Source: Favolaschia claudopus
Taxonomy: Eukaryota; Basidiomycota; Agaricomycetes; Agaricales; Mycenaceae
Length of the DNA stretch: 64,000 bases
Direction of reading: 5' to 3'
Assembly: GCA_037176885.1 (NCBI GenBank)
Contig: JAWWNJ010000125.1
Location: 1 to 64,000, forward strand
This document shows positions 21,522 to 33,475 of this stretch, piece by piece. The position numbers were made by a program, and so were the translations under genes. Positions within the stretch are counted from its first letter, which is position 1, and each line of letters opens with the position of its first letter. The notes beneath the pieces were generated by a model. It did no database searches. It was not told the DNA's origin and saw only the letters and a list, made by a program, of their open reading frames with translations.

Positions 21522-22732
21522 CCTCAGAACTCTGGCATATTATCACGCCGATGGGGACGAGTGAGTACTATCGAATATGTTCAAGGTCGGCCACCCAGAC
21601 GACGACATGTACAGGATGGACCCATTGGTGCGCTATGAGTTTGAAGAAATCAAGGCGGCGATGGAATTCGACCGAACAGGTAGGCTTCTGCGTCCGAAGG
21701 AATCTGAGTCCCTTCTAATGAATTTATAGTTGCTGTCAACGTTGGGTGGAAAGCCTTCTTATCAAGCAAAGGGAATCTAAAACGAACGCGAATCATTATC
21801 GCTATCGCATTCTTTTCTCAATGGTCCGGGAACGGCCTCGCTTCATATTATCTAAACAAGATACTCTCTGATATCGGTATAACAAACCCCACTACTCAGG
21901 TAGCCGCTCTTTATATGCCATCTGGAAATCTAAAGTCACATTTTCACCCCATAGCTTCTTCTGAACGGTATCTCAAGCATCTGGAGTTTGATCTGTGCTC
22001 TTACTGCGTCATTCACCGTGGAGCGATTTGGTCGACGCGTTCTCTTCATCAGTTCTGCATGTCTTATGACGGTTTGCTTCACAATGCAGACTGTTTGCTT
22101 CGCACGATTTACCATTACTGGGGACAACAATGCCGCCACGGCTTCATTGCCTTTCTTTTCCTCTACTCAGCAGCGTACAGGTGAGTTGTAGTTTTCACAG
22201 CACGCCATTCCCATGAACTCACGCGCCTTAGCTTAGCATTTTCTCCGCTCATCGTCACGTATGCTCTAGAGATTTTGCCCTATAATATTCGCGCAAAGGG
22301 ATTCAATATTTTCAATATCACGATTTCAGTCGCGCTCGTCTTCAACCAATATGTCAATCCAATTGCACTAGGTATGAGCGCTACATAGTATGCTTCGACG
22401 ATTCTCAAACATCACATTCAAAATTCCAACAGCTGCCCTGACCTGGAAATACTACGTCGTTTATTGTGTGTGGTTGGTATGCGAGTGCATATTCTTATAC
22501 TTCTGTGCGTGGCTTCTATATTATATTCAGTCTGTTGTTGACGCCCTCGTACGTAGACTTGGTGGAGACAAAGAACCATACTCTTGAAGAAACTGCGGCG
22601 ATCTTTGATGGTGAAGATGCTAGAGAAAACATCGTCGGCGCTGCGGCGACACATGCTGGGATGGCAACAAAAGGAGCCGAACATCAGGGTGAAGAGGAGA
22701 AGGAGTCCACTGAAATTGTGGAAATAGCTTGA
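21522..22732 (+). pseudogene. MFS sugar transporter, 3' segment, downstream of the transposon
   Basis: The gene continues after the second copy of the 8-bp target duplication. Recognisable exons are about 21522-21560, about 21585-21679, 21730-21899, 21955-22180, 22237-22371, 22433-22504 and 22557-22732, with short GT-AG introns. They encode the cytoplasmic loop (MDPLVRYEFEEIKAAMEFDR), the helix-7 region (FFSQWSGNGLASYYLNKIL), the ERFGRR loop, LPYNIRAKG, and the tail VETKNHTLEETAAIFDG, all hallmarks of lactose-permease-like MFS proteins. The junction near 21560 is not clean: TGA follows GDE directly and I could not find an intron that keeps frame, so there may be extra damage beyond the insertion. 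The stop is at 22730-22732. Confidence 0.88.
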
Positions 22733-22845
22733 ACCATTGCTGTTCAGCATTAAAAACATTCTTCTTTGCTTGCTTTTGGTTTGGGTGTTGGCCTCTAAAC
22801 ACGTTGATATTCATTATAATACTCACGAAGTATGCTTTGGAAAAA

Positions 22846-24077
22846 CTACCAAAACGATTCACATCTTCCCCGCCTCGCGCTGCCGCAGCGCAACCAATTT
22901 CTGGGAGAGATCGTCTCGGATCGTCTAAACGAACTCATTGTCAGAAAACGGACACCAAATCCGGTTGCAATCAAACAAACCTTACGCAACACCTCGCACC
23001 TCTCATCCACGCCCCATACATACATATACATCTTCTGATCATTCCGCTCCTCCAATTTCTTCAGAAGCGCCGAGGTGGAACTCACTCCCTGAGCCCAGTC
23101 CACAAAGGGATGGCCGGAGTAGCGGATGAGCGCATCGACTGCTGTCAAGATGGCAAAGCACAACCGTCGATCCGAGTCATGGCTTAGAAAAAGGAGGCGC
23201 TGGACGCAGTTGTGCGCGACCCAGCCCGCGATCAATTTAGCTTGCACGAGGTAGGCGATGAAAGTGGCGACGTTGGTGCCGTGGGACATCGATGTGTCAT
23301 GTGAAAAGGGAGAGATGTTTTCGATACACCAAGGACCGGTGAGCTGAATGAAAATCACTTAGAGACTATAAAAAAGAGAGGAAGGGAAAAGATCAAACTG
23401 ACTTGGAAATACTCCTGAAATCGGCGGATACTCTCCCAGTGTAGCTGTGGAGTTAGGGTGGAAGGAGCTTCGTAGACGAGTCGAGTGGCCACTTGTGATA
23501 TCACGAATGCGTCGAGTGAAGAGGTGATCCCGACGTCGACCAGCTGGGTGACGAGGGTGCTCGTGTTGGGAGTGGCAAAGAGGAGAATGCGCCAGGAGAT
23601 ATATTGGTTTTCGATGGGTTCCACGTGATATTGGGCTGTTTGTTTGAACGGAGAGGAGACCGGTTTGGCGTGAAGGCTCGAGACGGAGGTGGGGGACGTT
23701 GTCTGTGAATGTGGTATTCCACATGACGAGGAGCCGTAGTAGCTGCCGTACGACAAGGACGAGCGAGACGTGCCGATCATAAACGATAGTAGCGGAATCG
23801 ATTTAAAAAGGGACTCTCTGCCCTTGTTGACAAAAGTGGAACCAGCTAAGCTCGGAGTTGTATTGATATTTGGGAGTTCTTCCCAACTCTGGGTAGCCGT
23901 TGCGCCGGGAGGGGGAAGCGCTTGGTAAGGACGCAAGGAGGCCGGCTTGCAAGGACGGGAGGCCCTTGAAGCACGGGGAGTGGCGCGACCATAGTCTATA
24001 CTGTCTGTGTACGACCAGATACTCGTTGACAGTAAATAGATCGGCAGCGACTCGGATGTCGAGGATAGGACAGACAT
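22846..24077 (-). CDS. Uncharacterised protein
   Basis: ATG at 24077; exon 24077-23403, a GT-AG intron 23402-23344 that keeps frame (EYFQ|LTGPW), and exon 23343-22846 give 390 residues. The N-terminal part is Ser/Pro-rich and low complexity. The central and C-terminal parts look helical and globular (ISWRILLFATPN, FIAYLVQAKLIAGWVAHNCVQRLL), with no motif I recognise. The basic C-terminus (NWLRCGSARRGRCESFW) is less protein-like, so the last exon might end elsewhere. It is convergent with the broken MFS gene, 113 bp away. Confidence 0.6.
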
Positions 24078-25045
24078 TGTGGGAGGTAAGACGAGTGGCT
24101 ATACAAGTCAAGTGACGGAGTCTCCAATACGAGCAGATTTAGAGCGCTCTCTTATATCGTGGCGAGAAGACAAAGCGGAGCATTCAAGTCACTGCCAGTG
24201 GGACAAAGCAACAAGTCGTCAAAGCATTCGTCCTATCGGGAAGAGTAAAGCGGTAGTGTGAGGACCGAGCAAGCGATTTGGAACTACATCGTGGTTTCAC
24301 AAAAGCAGCAAACAAGCCAGGAACAGTGTTGGACCAGAAAAGTCAGTGGCGAGTTCGGCGGAGAATCGGAGGGGGTGACGGGTCCCCGGGTCATGGTTCG
24401 GCGTCAAGCCCCGCTGGATTGAGCGGGAATTCGGCAATTTGAGCCTCTCAGAGGTTTGAGACTGCAGGATTTGACTGCCAGCGAGATATAGCGGAGGGAC
24501 GGCGGAACGACATAATGGTAGCGAAGAGAAAGGGTCTTCGTCACGATATCGATCACGTGACTGTTACTGTCACAGATCAAACGCGTCGCGTCCTACGTGT
24601 TCCTTGCGAGCAGCGGGAAAAGGGAATAGGGTGCAAGGGCAGTTATCCTGCGGAATAAGACTTAAAAATTCTGCTCTTCTCTTTTATTCTTATTTCGACG
24701 TCACCTCCTGACTTGCCTCATGCATAAGTAGCTAGTTTGCGCAAAGTTTGCGTACTTATAGCGTTCTGGTTTATTGTCAGGACCATTGATAGGCGAATGG
24801 TGCATGATACGGAGGATTTGAACCTTGGTTCTAAATTATATTTGGATCTAGGACGTTAAAAGACCAAGTGCAGCTCCTTCTCGTCGGTCCACTCCCAGTC
24901 ATTGTTTTTAGGATTGAGTGGGCCACAATTGTGGTATTCCAGCGTCCATAACAGAACTGCTTCCTTGACATCGGTTGATACTTCAAGACCTGCCGAAGAT
25001 AACCAGACCAGATTCAAAACTTGAACGTACTATACATACACGATT
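24078..25045. other. Intergenic
   Basis: No gene recognised. The left part is the promoter side of the minus-strand gene at 22846-24077; the right part is downstream of the aldo-keto reductase. Confidence 0.5.
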
Positions 25046-26096
25046 CTACTGAGCTGCGACCGGCGCTTGCTTATGGAAGGAGTTGTAATTATCGAGCGGC
25101 GAATCTTTCTCGACCACCTTCCAAATCTCGTCAATCTTATCTTTCGCCGCCTGGCCAACGGTGCCCGCCTTCAACCATCCCATCGTCTCTTCGATCTGCG
25201 TGTAGTTCCGCACACCAAATATCACGGCATCGCCATACTTCGAATCCACCACCGAGTCGAACGCCACCCAACGATACGCCAACTCTGCCGGAGTGCAGCC
25301 CGCAACCTTCGCTGCCGCGGCCCACAGATTTAGCGCTTCAAGCATAGAGGGCTTATTGTAAAGCCCTCCGTACAACTTCTCCAGCTCGTCGCCCTTGGCA
25401 AAGCGCCCTGCCTCCGCCCCGCCGCTTTGCATCTGCTGGGAAGTCTTGGCAAGAAGCCCCCCCGCGATGGGGCTGTAGACGTAGAACGCGATGTTGAGCT
25501 TGCGAAGCGTCGGGACTATCTCGGTCTCGATCTTTCGGGCGACAGCGTTGTAATTGCCTTGGTAGACGGAGGGCAAGGGGTACCCCTTGGCTTCGCAGAT
25601 GTCGTATACGCGCTGAACATCGACGGCGAGGAAATTACTGAGGCCAAAGCGTTTGAAGTAGCCTGCTTGGTACGCCTCGTTTATACCCTTGAGCTGATCC
25701 TCGAGATCAAGGGAATCGTCGGGGGCGTGCAGATAGAATACGTCGACCTAAGTCAGTGTTTAATTTGATGCGATGGGACGATTAAACAGAACGCACTTGG
25801 TTCACTTTCATAAGGCCCAACGAGTCCGTGATATGCTGCATGATACCTTCACGGGTGCTTGTGCCCGGAATGGCGCCGCCAGGGGTCTTGGTATCGATCG
25901 TGAAGAGCTTTCCTGCTCCCGTCTTTCCAAGCCATTCCTCCGATTTACCATAGACCCGAGCCGTATCGATATTGTCGCAGCCGAGTTCTTTCAACAACTT
26001 GTAGGCTTTGTCAATGCTCTCCACATCGGGAAAGGATTTGGGATGGCCGAAGGCGTATCCGCCGACGATGGCTTTGACGGGCGCAGCGGAGGTCAT
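25046..26096 (-). CDS. Aldo-keto reductase, AKR7 (aflatoxin-aldehyde-reductase-like), paralog 1
   Basis: Exons 26096-25797 and 25747-25046, with intron 25796-25748 (GTGCGT...TTAG), give 333 residues. It is an NADPH-dependent (alpha/beta)8 barrel reductase of aldehydes and ketones. The catalytic tetrad is readable: Asp in NIDTAR, Tyr in RVYGKSEEW, Lys in TIDTKTPGG and His in FYLHAPD. AKR7-type blocks follow: FGLSNFLAVDVQRVY, VYQGNYNAVARKIETE, FYVYSPIAGGLL and the cofactor-binding FGVRNYTQIEETM. It is closely similar along its length to the gene at 34901-35960, with the intron at the same place, so the two are a duplicated pair. The natural substrate cannot be told. Confidence 0.93.
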
Positions 26097-26182
26097 GACG
26101 ATTTCAATGTTGATGAGAAGATCTTGAGGAATGTCAGGAGAGGAGAAGGGTTTAAATACAACTATGAAGCCGCTGCGAATTT

Positions 26183-26201
26183 TACGCAATTCCTATGCAC
26201 T
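26183..26201 (-). promoter_or_regulatory. Promoter block shared with the paralogous reductase
   Basis: CGCAATTCCTATGCAC (plus strand, about 90 bp upstream of the ATG) matches CGCAATTCCCGTGCAT upstream of the second reductase (36074). The match sits in an otherwise diverged upstream region, suggesting a conserved regulatory site or simply residual duplication. Confidence 0.4.
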
Positions 26202-26476
26202 AATTCCGTTGTTCCGTCTCTAGCATGGGCTCGGTTATGGTGTTTGTGGGCGGCCAGAAGGAGAAGGAAAAAATCGCCGAAAAAGGAAAGAGGAAAGGGA
26301 GAAAAAGAGGGATTTAGAATTTATATATCGGTATATTACCAGCTCACTTTCTGCTCTAGCATTGTCTAGAATAATCCAATGTTTATCATGAAAGATGTTG
26401 GCACACAACTTTGACAGCTGTCAAACTGATGAGATTCCGACAACATCGATAGGAGTCTTTGCTCTTTACCTTCACA
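26202..26476. other. Spacer with a 16-bp perfect palindrome
   Basis: TTTGACAGCTGTCAAA at 26410-26425 lies about 50 bp before the ATG of the transposase-like gene. The core TGACAGCTGTCA has the form of a paired TALE-homeodomain site. Confidence 0.4.
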
Positions 26477-29400
26477 ATGGATCGCCCTCAAACCCCAGAC
26501 TATTGGGCTGGCCTCACAGAATTCGATGGAGAGACACTGAATCAATTATCACCACTCAGATCAACCCATAACCCAAGACCTGAGGCTGGGATTGGCTTTA
26601 TCAATGCACAATCAGCAAGTAGTATGTACAACTAAAAGCCTTGAAAGAGATTGGAATAAACTGGCTCAATAGATGCTGCTGCTCCTCTGCCTGATATACA
26701 ACTAGGTGAGTTAAGCACCCTTTTGTGCATCTTGATTAGAGAATTTACATATAATCTAAATGAGATGATGATATGCAAATTTCAAGCTCCTCTTTGGACA
26801 CTGAGACTGCAACAGCTCAGACACAATTCAGTATGCTCAATTCAGTCTATTCTGATTCTTGATGTCATTATGTTGACTTTACAGTCGAATATCAACCAGC
26901 ATACCAAATTTCTGATCCCAATGGTGTGTGCTGTTATTCAGCTTGATAACCCAAGCTTTGACAATCATTGTATAGATACAAATATTTCTGGTGTCTCTGG
27001 TCCGCAATCATTCATTTTTGTTGACAATGATTCCGGTGAGAATTTTGTTTCCCTTCAGACGATAAAAATATAATTTGAAATTTAGAATCAACCTTCACAC
27101 GTAGTCGTGGCCGTCCACGGAATGAAGACCTGCCAGTAGCCCAGAGTTCACAGACATCTGGATCAAACAAAGGAATTTATAAACCGGTACCCCACCGTCC
27201 ATATGCAGGCCCTCGAGTCAGTCCCTTCATTGAAATAATCAGAATCAGAATCCTGTATTCATTTATCTAGACTCTTTACACAGGATCGTCAGGCGCAGAT
27301 GTGGTTTTACAGACAAGCTCAGCAGGTCCTATCCGCCAAGCTAAATTAACAGACTGGGTGCCTCGGAATTCACTCGCTCACGGTCACACTTCAAATCCTG
27401 TGAACTCTACCAAAACAACAGCTTCTTCTAGCTCGGCTCCAAGAGTTGAATATGTTATTCCTCCAGAAGACCCTGATCACCCGATTGTATTTGACAATGA
27501 GCTTGACGACAATCTCTTTAGCCTTTTAGGTACAGGAGAAGGCACAGAGGAAAAAGAAGAAGATGATGATCCTGATACCGAGGCCTCTGACTTTCAGAGA
27601 AAAATTCCTAGTGCAGTTACAGAAGCATACAATCGGCTGAAAAGCTCTCTGAATTCTACGTCTGGCAATTGGCCAAGGCAGTATGAACAAGGGACTTTCT
27701 GGGTACCTCAAAAGAATCCTGTTTTCTCAAGAGCCAAGCCTAGTGCTCAACAGATGTACACCGCAAGACTGTTTTACTGGGATCCAGATTACTTGGTCAG
27801 CGGTGGACTCTGTTGCCCCGACTGCAGTGTCAAGCTAGAGAGACACGGTCTTACACGACCTCGACGGGTTGTTGATCTAAATAATTGCTTTTATCTGGTT
27901 GGCCAGAGACATAGATGCAAGAACTGCAGAAACAAGGAGTCAAATAAAGCTACAGTGACTTTTAATAGTTGGGATCCAAAAATCATTGCCCTGCTTCCAC
28001 AATCTCTGGCAGCAGAATTCCCAGCTCATCTCAGCCATAGAGGGGCAATGTCAAAGCCTGTTTTTGACTTGATGCGGACATGCTTTCAGTATGGATATGG
28101 GTCAAAACAGTTTTCAAACACCCTTCAAGTGTTGCACAGGCTGACCTTTGACCGGCTTCATATGCAGTATTTGCAATTGGTTCTTCAGTGGGCCCAAAAC
28201 CATAAAGATGAAGTAGACCTTGAATTTACTGAATTCAGTGCCTTCGATGATCCTAATGGGTACAGTGGATTTGTTCCAAGCAGTTCTTGGCTTCGGATGA
28301 TGTATGATCTATATATGGAGAAGCATGGGGCAGCTATGGATCAACAAGCTGCAATGAAGAGCGCCAGACTTGCTGCTGTGGACCACAGTTATAAAACAAC
28401 AAAGCAGATCATGAAACTCAATGGTGAATCTATTTTTGCGGCGACCTTGACTATGACAAATGAGTTCGGTGAAATTCGCATTCTGGCCTTCGTTGCAACA
28501 AGTTCACACTCTGAATTTGAGGCTGCTCTGTCTAAAATGCAGACAAACCTCGCTTTGTATGGGTTGGAGCAACCGGAAGTCATCTTCACAGACAATCCAG
28601 CTGCAGACAAGCAATTTCTGGAGAGGATTTTTCCTTCCCTCACCAAAAATGTGGTGCCGGTGGAAAAATATTCTCATCTGGATCCAGTTGCTCTCCCTGA
28701 CGATTTTGATGTGCGGATTATGAGCACGGCTGCTGCAATTGAAGAAGCACTTGCAACTATCTATCAAGATATAGATCTTAATGATGAATCATTCAAGCTT
28801 GTTGTTGGCCTTGATACTGAGTGGAATGTAGACCAAGGCAGAGGTGGTGGCTCACACCCTACAGCAATCATTCAGATAGCATACAAAACAAGTGTATTCA
28901 TTTTTCAAGTGCGACACTTCAATGGCAACCTCCCTGCAGCCTTGACAGCATTTCTTTCCAATCCTCAGATCTTGAAAGCAGGTCGTTCTGTTACTAGCGA
29001 TTTGACACGTCTGGCTACAGAGAGTAAATGTGGTCCCTTTCAAGGAGGGGTTGAGTTAGCGAAACTTGCAAAAGAGCTGAATGTTATTAAAGATGCTCGT
29101 CTGGGACTCGCAGAATTATGTGCTCAGGTCTTGAAACTCAGACTTGAGAAACCTGCAGATCTTCGAATGAATAATGAATGGGATCTTTCAAAACTCTCTC
29201 AGCGTCATATAGAATATGCTGCACTTGATGCTTTTGTGTCGCTTCGGATCTATGAGCAACTATCTGCAAAAACAGTCCCAGGGAAGATATCTGAAAATAC
29301 TAGGACAGGTGCTTCAGTTGAACTCCATCAGACTGATCATCAAGTCATTGCCTATGGCATCATATCTCCTGATACAACCCCTCTCGCTGGATGCCTGAAT

Positions 29401-31597
29401 TGCACCCCAACACGAGTTCGAATCAAAGTGACAGATGTACTGGTACCTGGCGCAACAATTAAAATGGTCTCAGCCCAAGGCACCAAAGCATTGTCAGCCT
29501 TTGGTTCACCACCATTTGATATAGTTGTTCAACGAAGCACAGTCTATACACGGAATGTTGATCAGTCTCAGATATCTGAAGATGTAGCGAATGAAAATGA
29601 GGCAGAAATGAATGAAGCTCTAGCTGCTTTAGAAAAGGCAATCCGCGAGGATTCTTCATTCCAGGAATTTCTAGCTCGCTCAGAAGATGATACTGAAGGC
29701 CTAGATTGGATTGATGATTCCCATGATTCTCATGATTCTGGAAACGACATCTCTCTAGACGATGTTGATGAGGCTGCTCTAGCCGAAGGATTCAAACTGC
29801 TCAATGATCCTGAATTCTCAACATGGTCAACAGTGATCCGAAGCCGTGTCATTATGGATATTTGGCATGCTATGGCCCGAGTTAAAGTTCCAAAAGAGCA
29901 TGGCTTGAGACGAGCTTTTGGTTTTGCTCTTAGAGATGCTATTCTGATCCCAAATGCTGAAGACAAGCAGAGAATTGAAAAATTCTTGTTACAGAAAGGC
30001 ACATCTTGGGATGAGAGACTTCGCTTCAATCCAAGGTGGTTGTGGCGGCGTTGCCGGAGATCTGTTCCACCTCCTGAGCAACTCTATGAAGGTGTCAGTG
30101 AGGTATTCTATGCATATGGCCCAATTAAAGATACCAAGACCAAGCTTCCCCTATTCAATCCTACCGCATGGAAGGATGCACGCAATGTTTTAAAGGCTAT
30201 TCATTTGGGGCTTATGTCTGATCCCCCTGGAGTTCAACTATATTTTCAGATTGGTATTGACAGTAAAAATGGAAATTTACCAATCTACCGCTGTTGCCGA
30301 GGAACCAACAACCCAGAAGGTGGTGTACATCATTCTATGCGTGTGCGAATGCCAAAGTCTGGAGTTTCTGTCCGTCATGCAAGTGCACGAGTCAAAGATT
30401 ATGTGTTTATTCATAATCTGGTTGTGGGTACACTCAATCGAACAGGAACTGCATATAAGGGACATTACAATATTGAAGTCCTTGATGCTTTGCAACTCTT
30501 GATAGAGGAAACCAGATATCTTGTCCCTGGATCTGTCATACGAAAAGGTTGGATTAATAGCGGTTTATATACTTCTGCTGGTGAAACTATTGGCATCCTT
30601 CCTATTCCGGAGAAAACCAGACTGGAGTCTGGCATGCTTGAATATAATGATACTGTAGACTCTGAGTTCACACATTCCTTCCTTGCAAAAATGCAGGGAA
30701 CAAAATTTGCAGTCATCAATATATCGTCAGTGCCAGAAAAAGTCCGGTTTGGAGACTGGTTGAGAAGTTCTGGGTCTAATGAGGAAAATTGGAGGCAACG
30801 CACAAAGAATTGGAATGGAAGTGCAGATGGCGATTCCTATTTCTACAAGGTATGTGTTGATTTTGGATAAGAGACCTTGAAATCAAATCATTATCTAGGT
30901 TCCTGAACATATGAAAGCATATCATACAAAATGGCTCCGTAAAGCAAATGAGAAAAGCTCTATGTCACAGGACCTTGTCAAACTGAAAGCCCTGGAGCGT
31001 AAACATCGGAGTACTGCACGAAGCCAGTTATCAGCTAATGTTCCTCCTGTCATGCTACCAATACACTCAGTAGCGCAAACACAACCTCGTGTTTTAATTT
31101 CAGAGTCGTTTGCTGAGCCCTCTCCTATGGACATCGATGAACCTGTGGCAACAGGAATGCCAAGCAGTGCACAGTTAGACAGCTTGCTTGAATTCGCTAC
31201 AAGCTTCACAGACTTCTCAGGCACACATATGGCGCCAATTGAGTACAATCCCCAAGCTTCCTTTGCATCAAGCACTCAAATAATGCCAATGGATGACACA
31301 TCCAAACCTTCTTTTGCATCTAGCAGCACAGGTCAATGGCACAATAATTTTGCTTTTACTACGGACACACTGGGAGAATCAATATCACAAGTAGAATTTG
31401 TTGACGGATATTCGGTTAACAAAAGGAAACGGACATGTATCAAATGTGGTAAAGCCAACTGTGAGGGTGCCAGCCGTCGAGAATACTGCAAAAATGCATG
31501 CAGGGATTGTGGAGAAACCAATTGTCCAGGTCGCGCCAACTCTAAACGCAAAAGTTGTACAGATACTGGGGGAAGTAAGGGTAAACAAAGGGCTTAA
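26477..31597 (+). CDS. Transposase-like protein with DDE core, inserted 3'-5' exonuclease domain and Cys-rich tail
   Basis: The likely start is ATG 26477 (MDRPQTPDYWAGLTEFDGE). Several short exons lead into one large open exon (about 27285-30849); intron 30850-30898 joins it (SYFYK|VPEHMKAYH) to the last exon ending at 31597. Order of parts: an SRGRPRN AT-hook-like motif; a zinc-ribbon-like segment (CCPDCSVKLERHG...RHRCKNC); an RNase H-fold core with VDHSYK and VIFTDNPAAD; a DnaQ/RNase D-type exonuclease (VVGLDTEWN, ILKAGRSVTSDL, YAALDAFVSLRIYEQL; about 28800-29265); then the continuation with RGTNNPEGGVH, whose Glu could be the third acidic residue; and a tail with two repeats of CIKCGKANCEG type. 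I infer a DNA transposase whose catalytic fold carries the exonuclease as an insertion. The first exons are only sketched. Confidence 0.7.
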
Positions 31598-32554
31598 AAA
31601 TCTTGTAGCTATTTAGACGGATATAGTAGTGCATAATCAGATTCACCTGCTTGATTCTCCATAGTAAGAAGCCATATGTTTGTTCACAAAGGTGAGGGGG
31701 GAATTTTCATGAATTTTTGCGGAATTTTGAGAGCATATACCTAATTGGGTGTACTATTTGATGCAATCAAGGTTCATACACCCTTTTCGGAAGCATCATC
31801 AATTACATACCCAGCATACACCTTTTTTGGACGCATCATCAAGGCATACACCTTTTTGGGACACGATCAAAAGCATACACCCTTTTCGGACGGCATACAC
31901 CATATAGGGTGTATGCCATCACCACAAACACCATTAACGAGCCCTAGCATGACCGAAACATCGGGAATCGGAGTGTCTCATGTGGTGATCAACGGGGCTT
32001 GGGCGATCATAGAGGGAGTTATAGAGAACAGTGCTGCACTGCTGAACAGTGCTTGTGCTTGCTGGAATTTGTTTCAATGTTTTTCGAGGAAACGGAAACA
32101 AAATAAAGGAAGGAGAGGGTAAGGTAATCTCGTCGATGACGTCCGTCGGTTCCGATTGCCGCTTTGGGACAAGACTCAACGCGGTGAGACGCGTCGATCA
32201 CCCCATGGCGCGTCTTCGATGGAATTTGTATGTAGTACGGGCCCCCTGCTGTTTCAAATTTGGGACCGCGCAGGTATTCCTCCTCCTCCTCCCCCTCCTA
32301 AATTGAAGGAAGACATAGATTCCAATCATGAGCAAATGAAAAATCGGGGAGAGGCAGTGGGGGCGAACGAAAAGTCGAGAAGAGGAATGAGAACTGACGG
32401 AAAATTGTGCCAATGTGCCCACCGGAATGTCCCTCTTTCGCTCACAGGCACGCAGGCCGCACGAATCATGTCCCGAGATATAATCATCCAATCCAATCCA
32501 AACCGAAGTCCCAATCCATTACGATCGTCAACAACATACGAGATATCATAGCAT
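31598..32554. other. Intergenic with a cluster of CATACACC repeats
   Basis: At 31770-31915 the string CATACACC, usually followed by CTTTT(C/T)GGA or TTTTTTGGA, recurs five or six times. It ends in an imperfect palindrome, GGCATACACC-ATATA-GGGTGTATGCC. It may be the right end of the upstream transposon; no matching left end was found. The remainder shows no gene. Confidence 0.5.
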
Positions 32555-33078
32555 TCATACAAAGGCCGCAAGAGACAGCGACAACAGCCCAAATACGGAG
32601 GCAGTTGCGACGCCGAGGCGGGAGGCGGCATTCTTGTTGTCTACGACAGCTGCAAGATCGAATGAGCTATGTGACGCAAGAGGGAAATGATGAGGGAAGG
32701 GACGCACCGTTGTCCCCACAGCCCGTCTTCAACAAGGCATTGATATCATTCGTGCTGGCCTTGCACGTCGACGTGCCGCACTGAGTGAAGTTGGAGGCAT
32801 AGACGGGGGAGGCACAGGCACATGCGGAGGAGTTTGCGGCGGCGCTGGAAAGATGGTTAGTGATGTGATGTCAGACTGACAGACATCAAGAGAATGGGAG
32901 GTGGGAGAGGAGGAAAGACGTACAAGTCACACCCAGTCGCGGTGAACGCAGTGGTGGAGCACCCGATGAGACATGTCTGCATGTTGGAGGCTGACGAGTC
33001 TGCGGGAATGGCGGAGACGAGGGTGGAGAGGAGGAGGAGACCGCCAGCGGTGAGGGTGGAGGAAGAAGAGAAGCGCAT
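32555..33078 (-). CDS. Small secreted CFEM-like protein with probable GPI anchor
   Basis: Three exons, 33078-32924, 32844-32708 and 32649-32555, join in frame to 128 residues. The N-terminus is a signal peptide (RFSSSSTLTAGGLLLLSTLV, cleavage near AIPA). The mature part has eight cysteines in CFEM order: QTC, IGC, TGC, the pair CAC, QC, TC and GC, with the usual small residues between. The C-terminus is hydrophobic (ATASVFGLLSLSLAAFV) without a basic tail, as in GPI-anchored proteins. CFEM proteins of fungi sit at the cell surface and some bind haem or act in host interaction; the role here is unknown. None of the exons is long enough to stand out alone. Confidence 0.8.
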
Positions 33079-33475
33079 CGCGTTAGAGATTGAAAAAGAA
33101 AGGGGGGTTGGAAAAAAAATTGAAAAGCTGAAAGGGCAGCGAGTGAAGCTAGTGAAGGGGGAAAAGGAAGGAAGAAATGCCAAGACATGCGGAGGTTTTG
33201 TTTGACATGTCGCCAACAAATCGCCAAGGGGACTGTCTGATTGCCAAGGAACTTGAGTTTCGACGCCGGAAGACCGGACCGCTCCGAGCAAACTTCAAAG
33301 GGCTTTGGATTCGATGGATTGTCCCAGAGGGTGCAGTGGTTGGCGCCCAAAACGTGCCACGATCTCAGAGAATGCTGGGAACTTTTCTTTCGTTTGCGAA
33401 AGAAAAACATCCCAGTCAGACGAGAGCAAAACGAGAGTACTAGTCATTCCCGAAGCGGGACATGTGGGTTTTAGG

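Noticed and set aside
31750..31920. CRISPR-like array of CATACACC repeats
   Set aside because: Eukaryotic context, irregular spacing and very short repeats; more like a transposon subterminal region.
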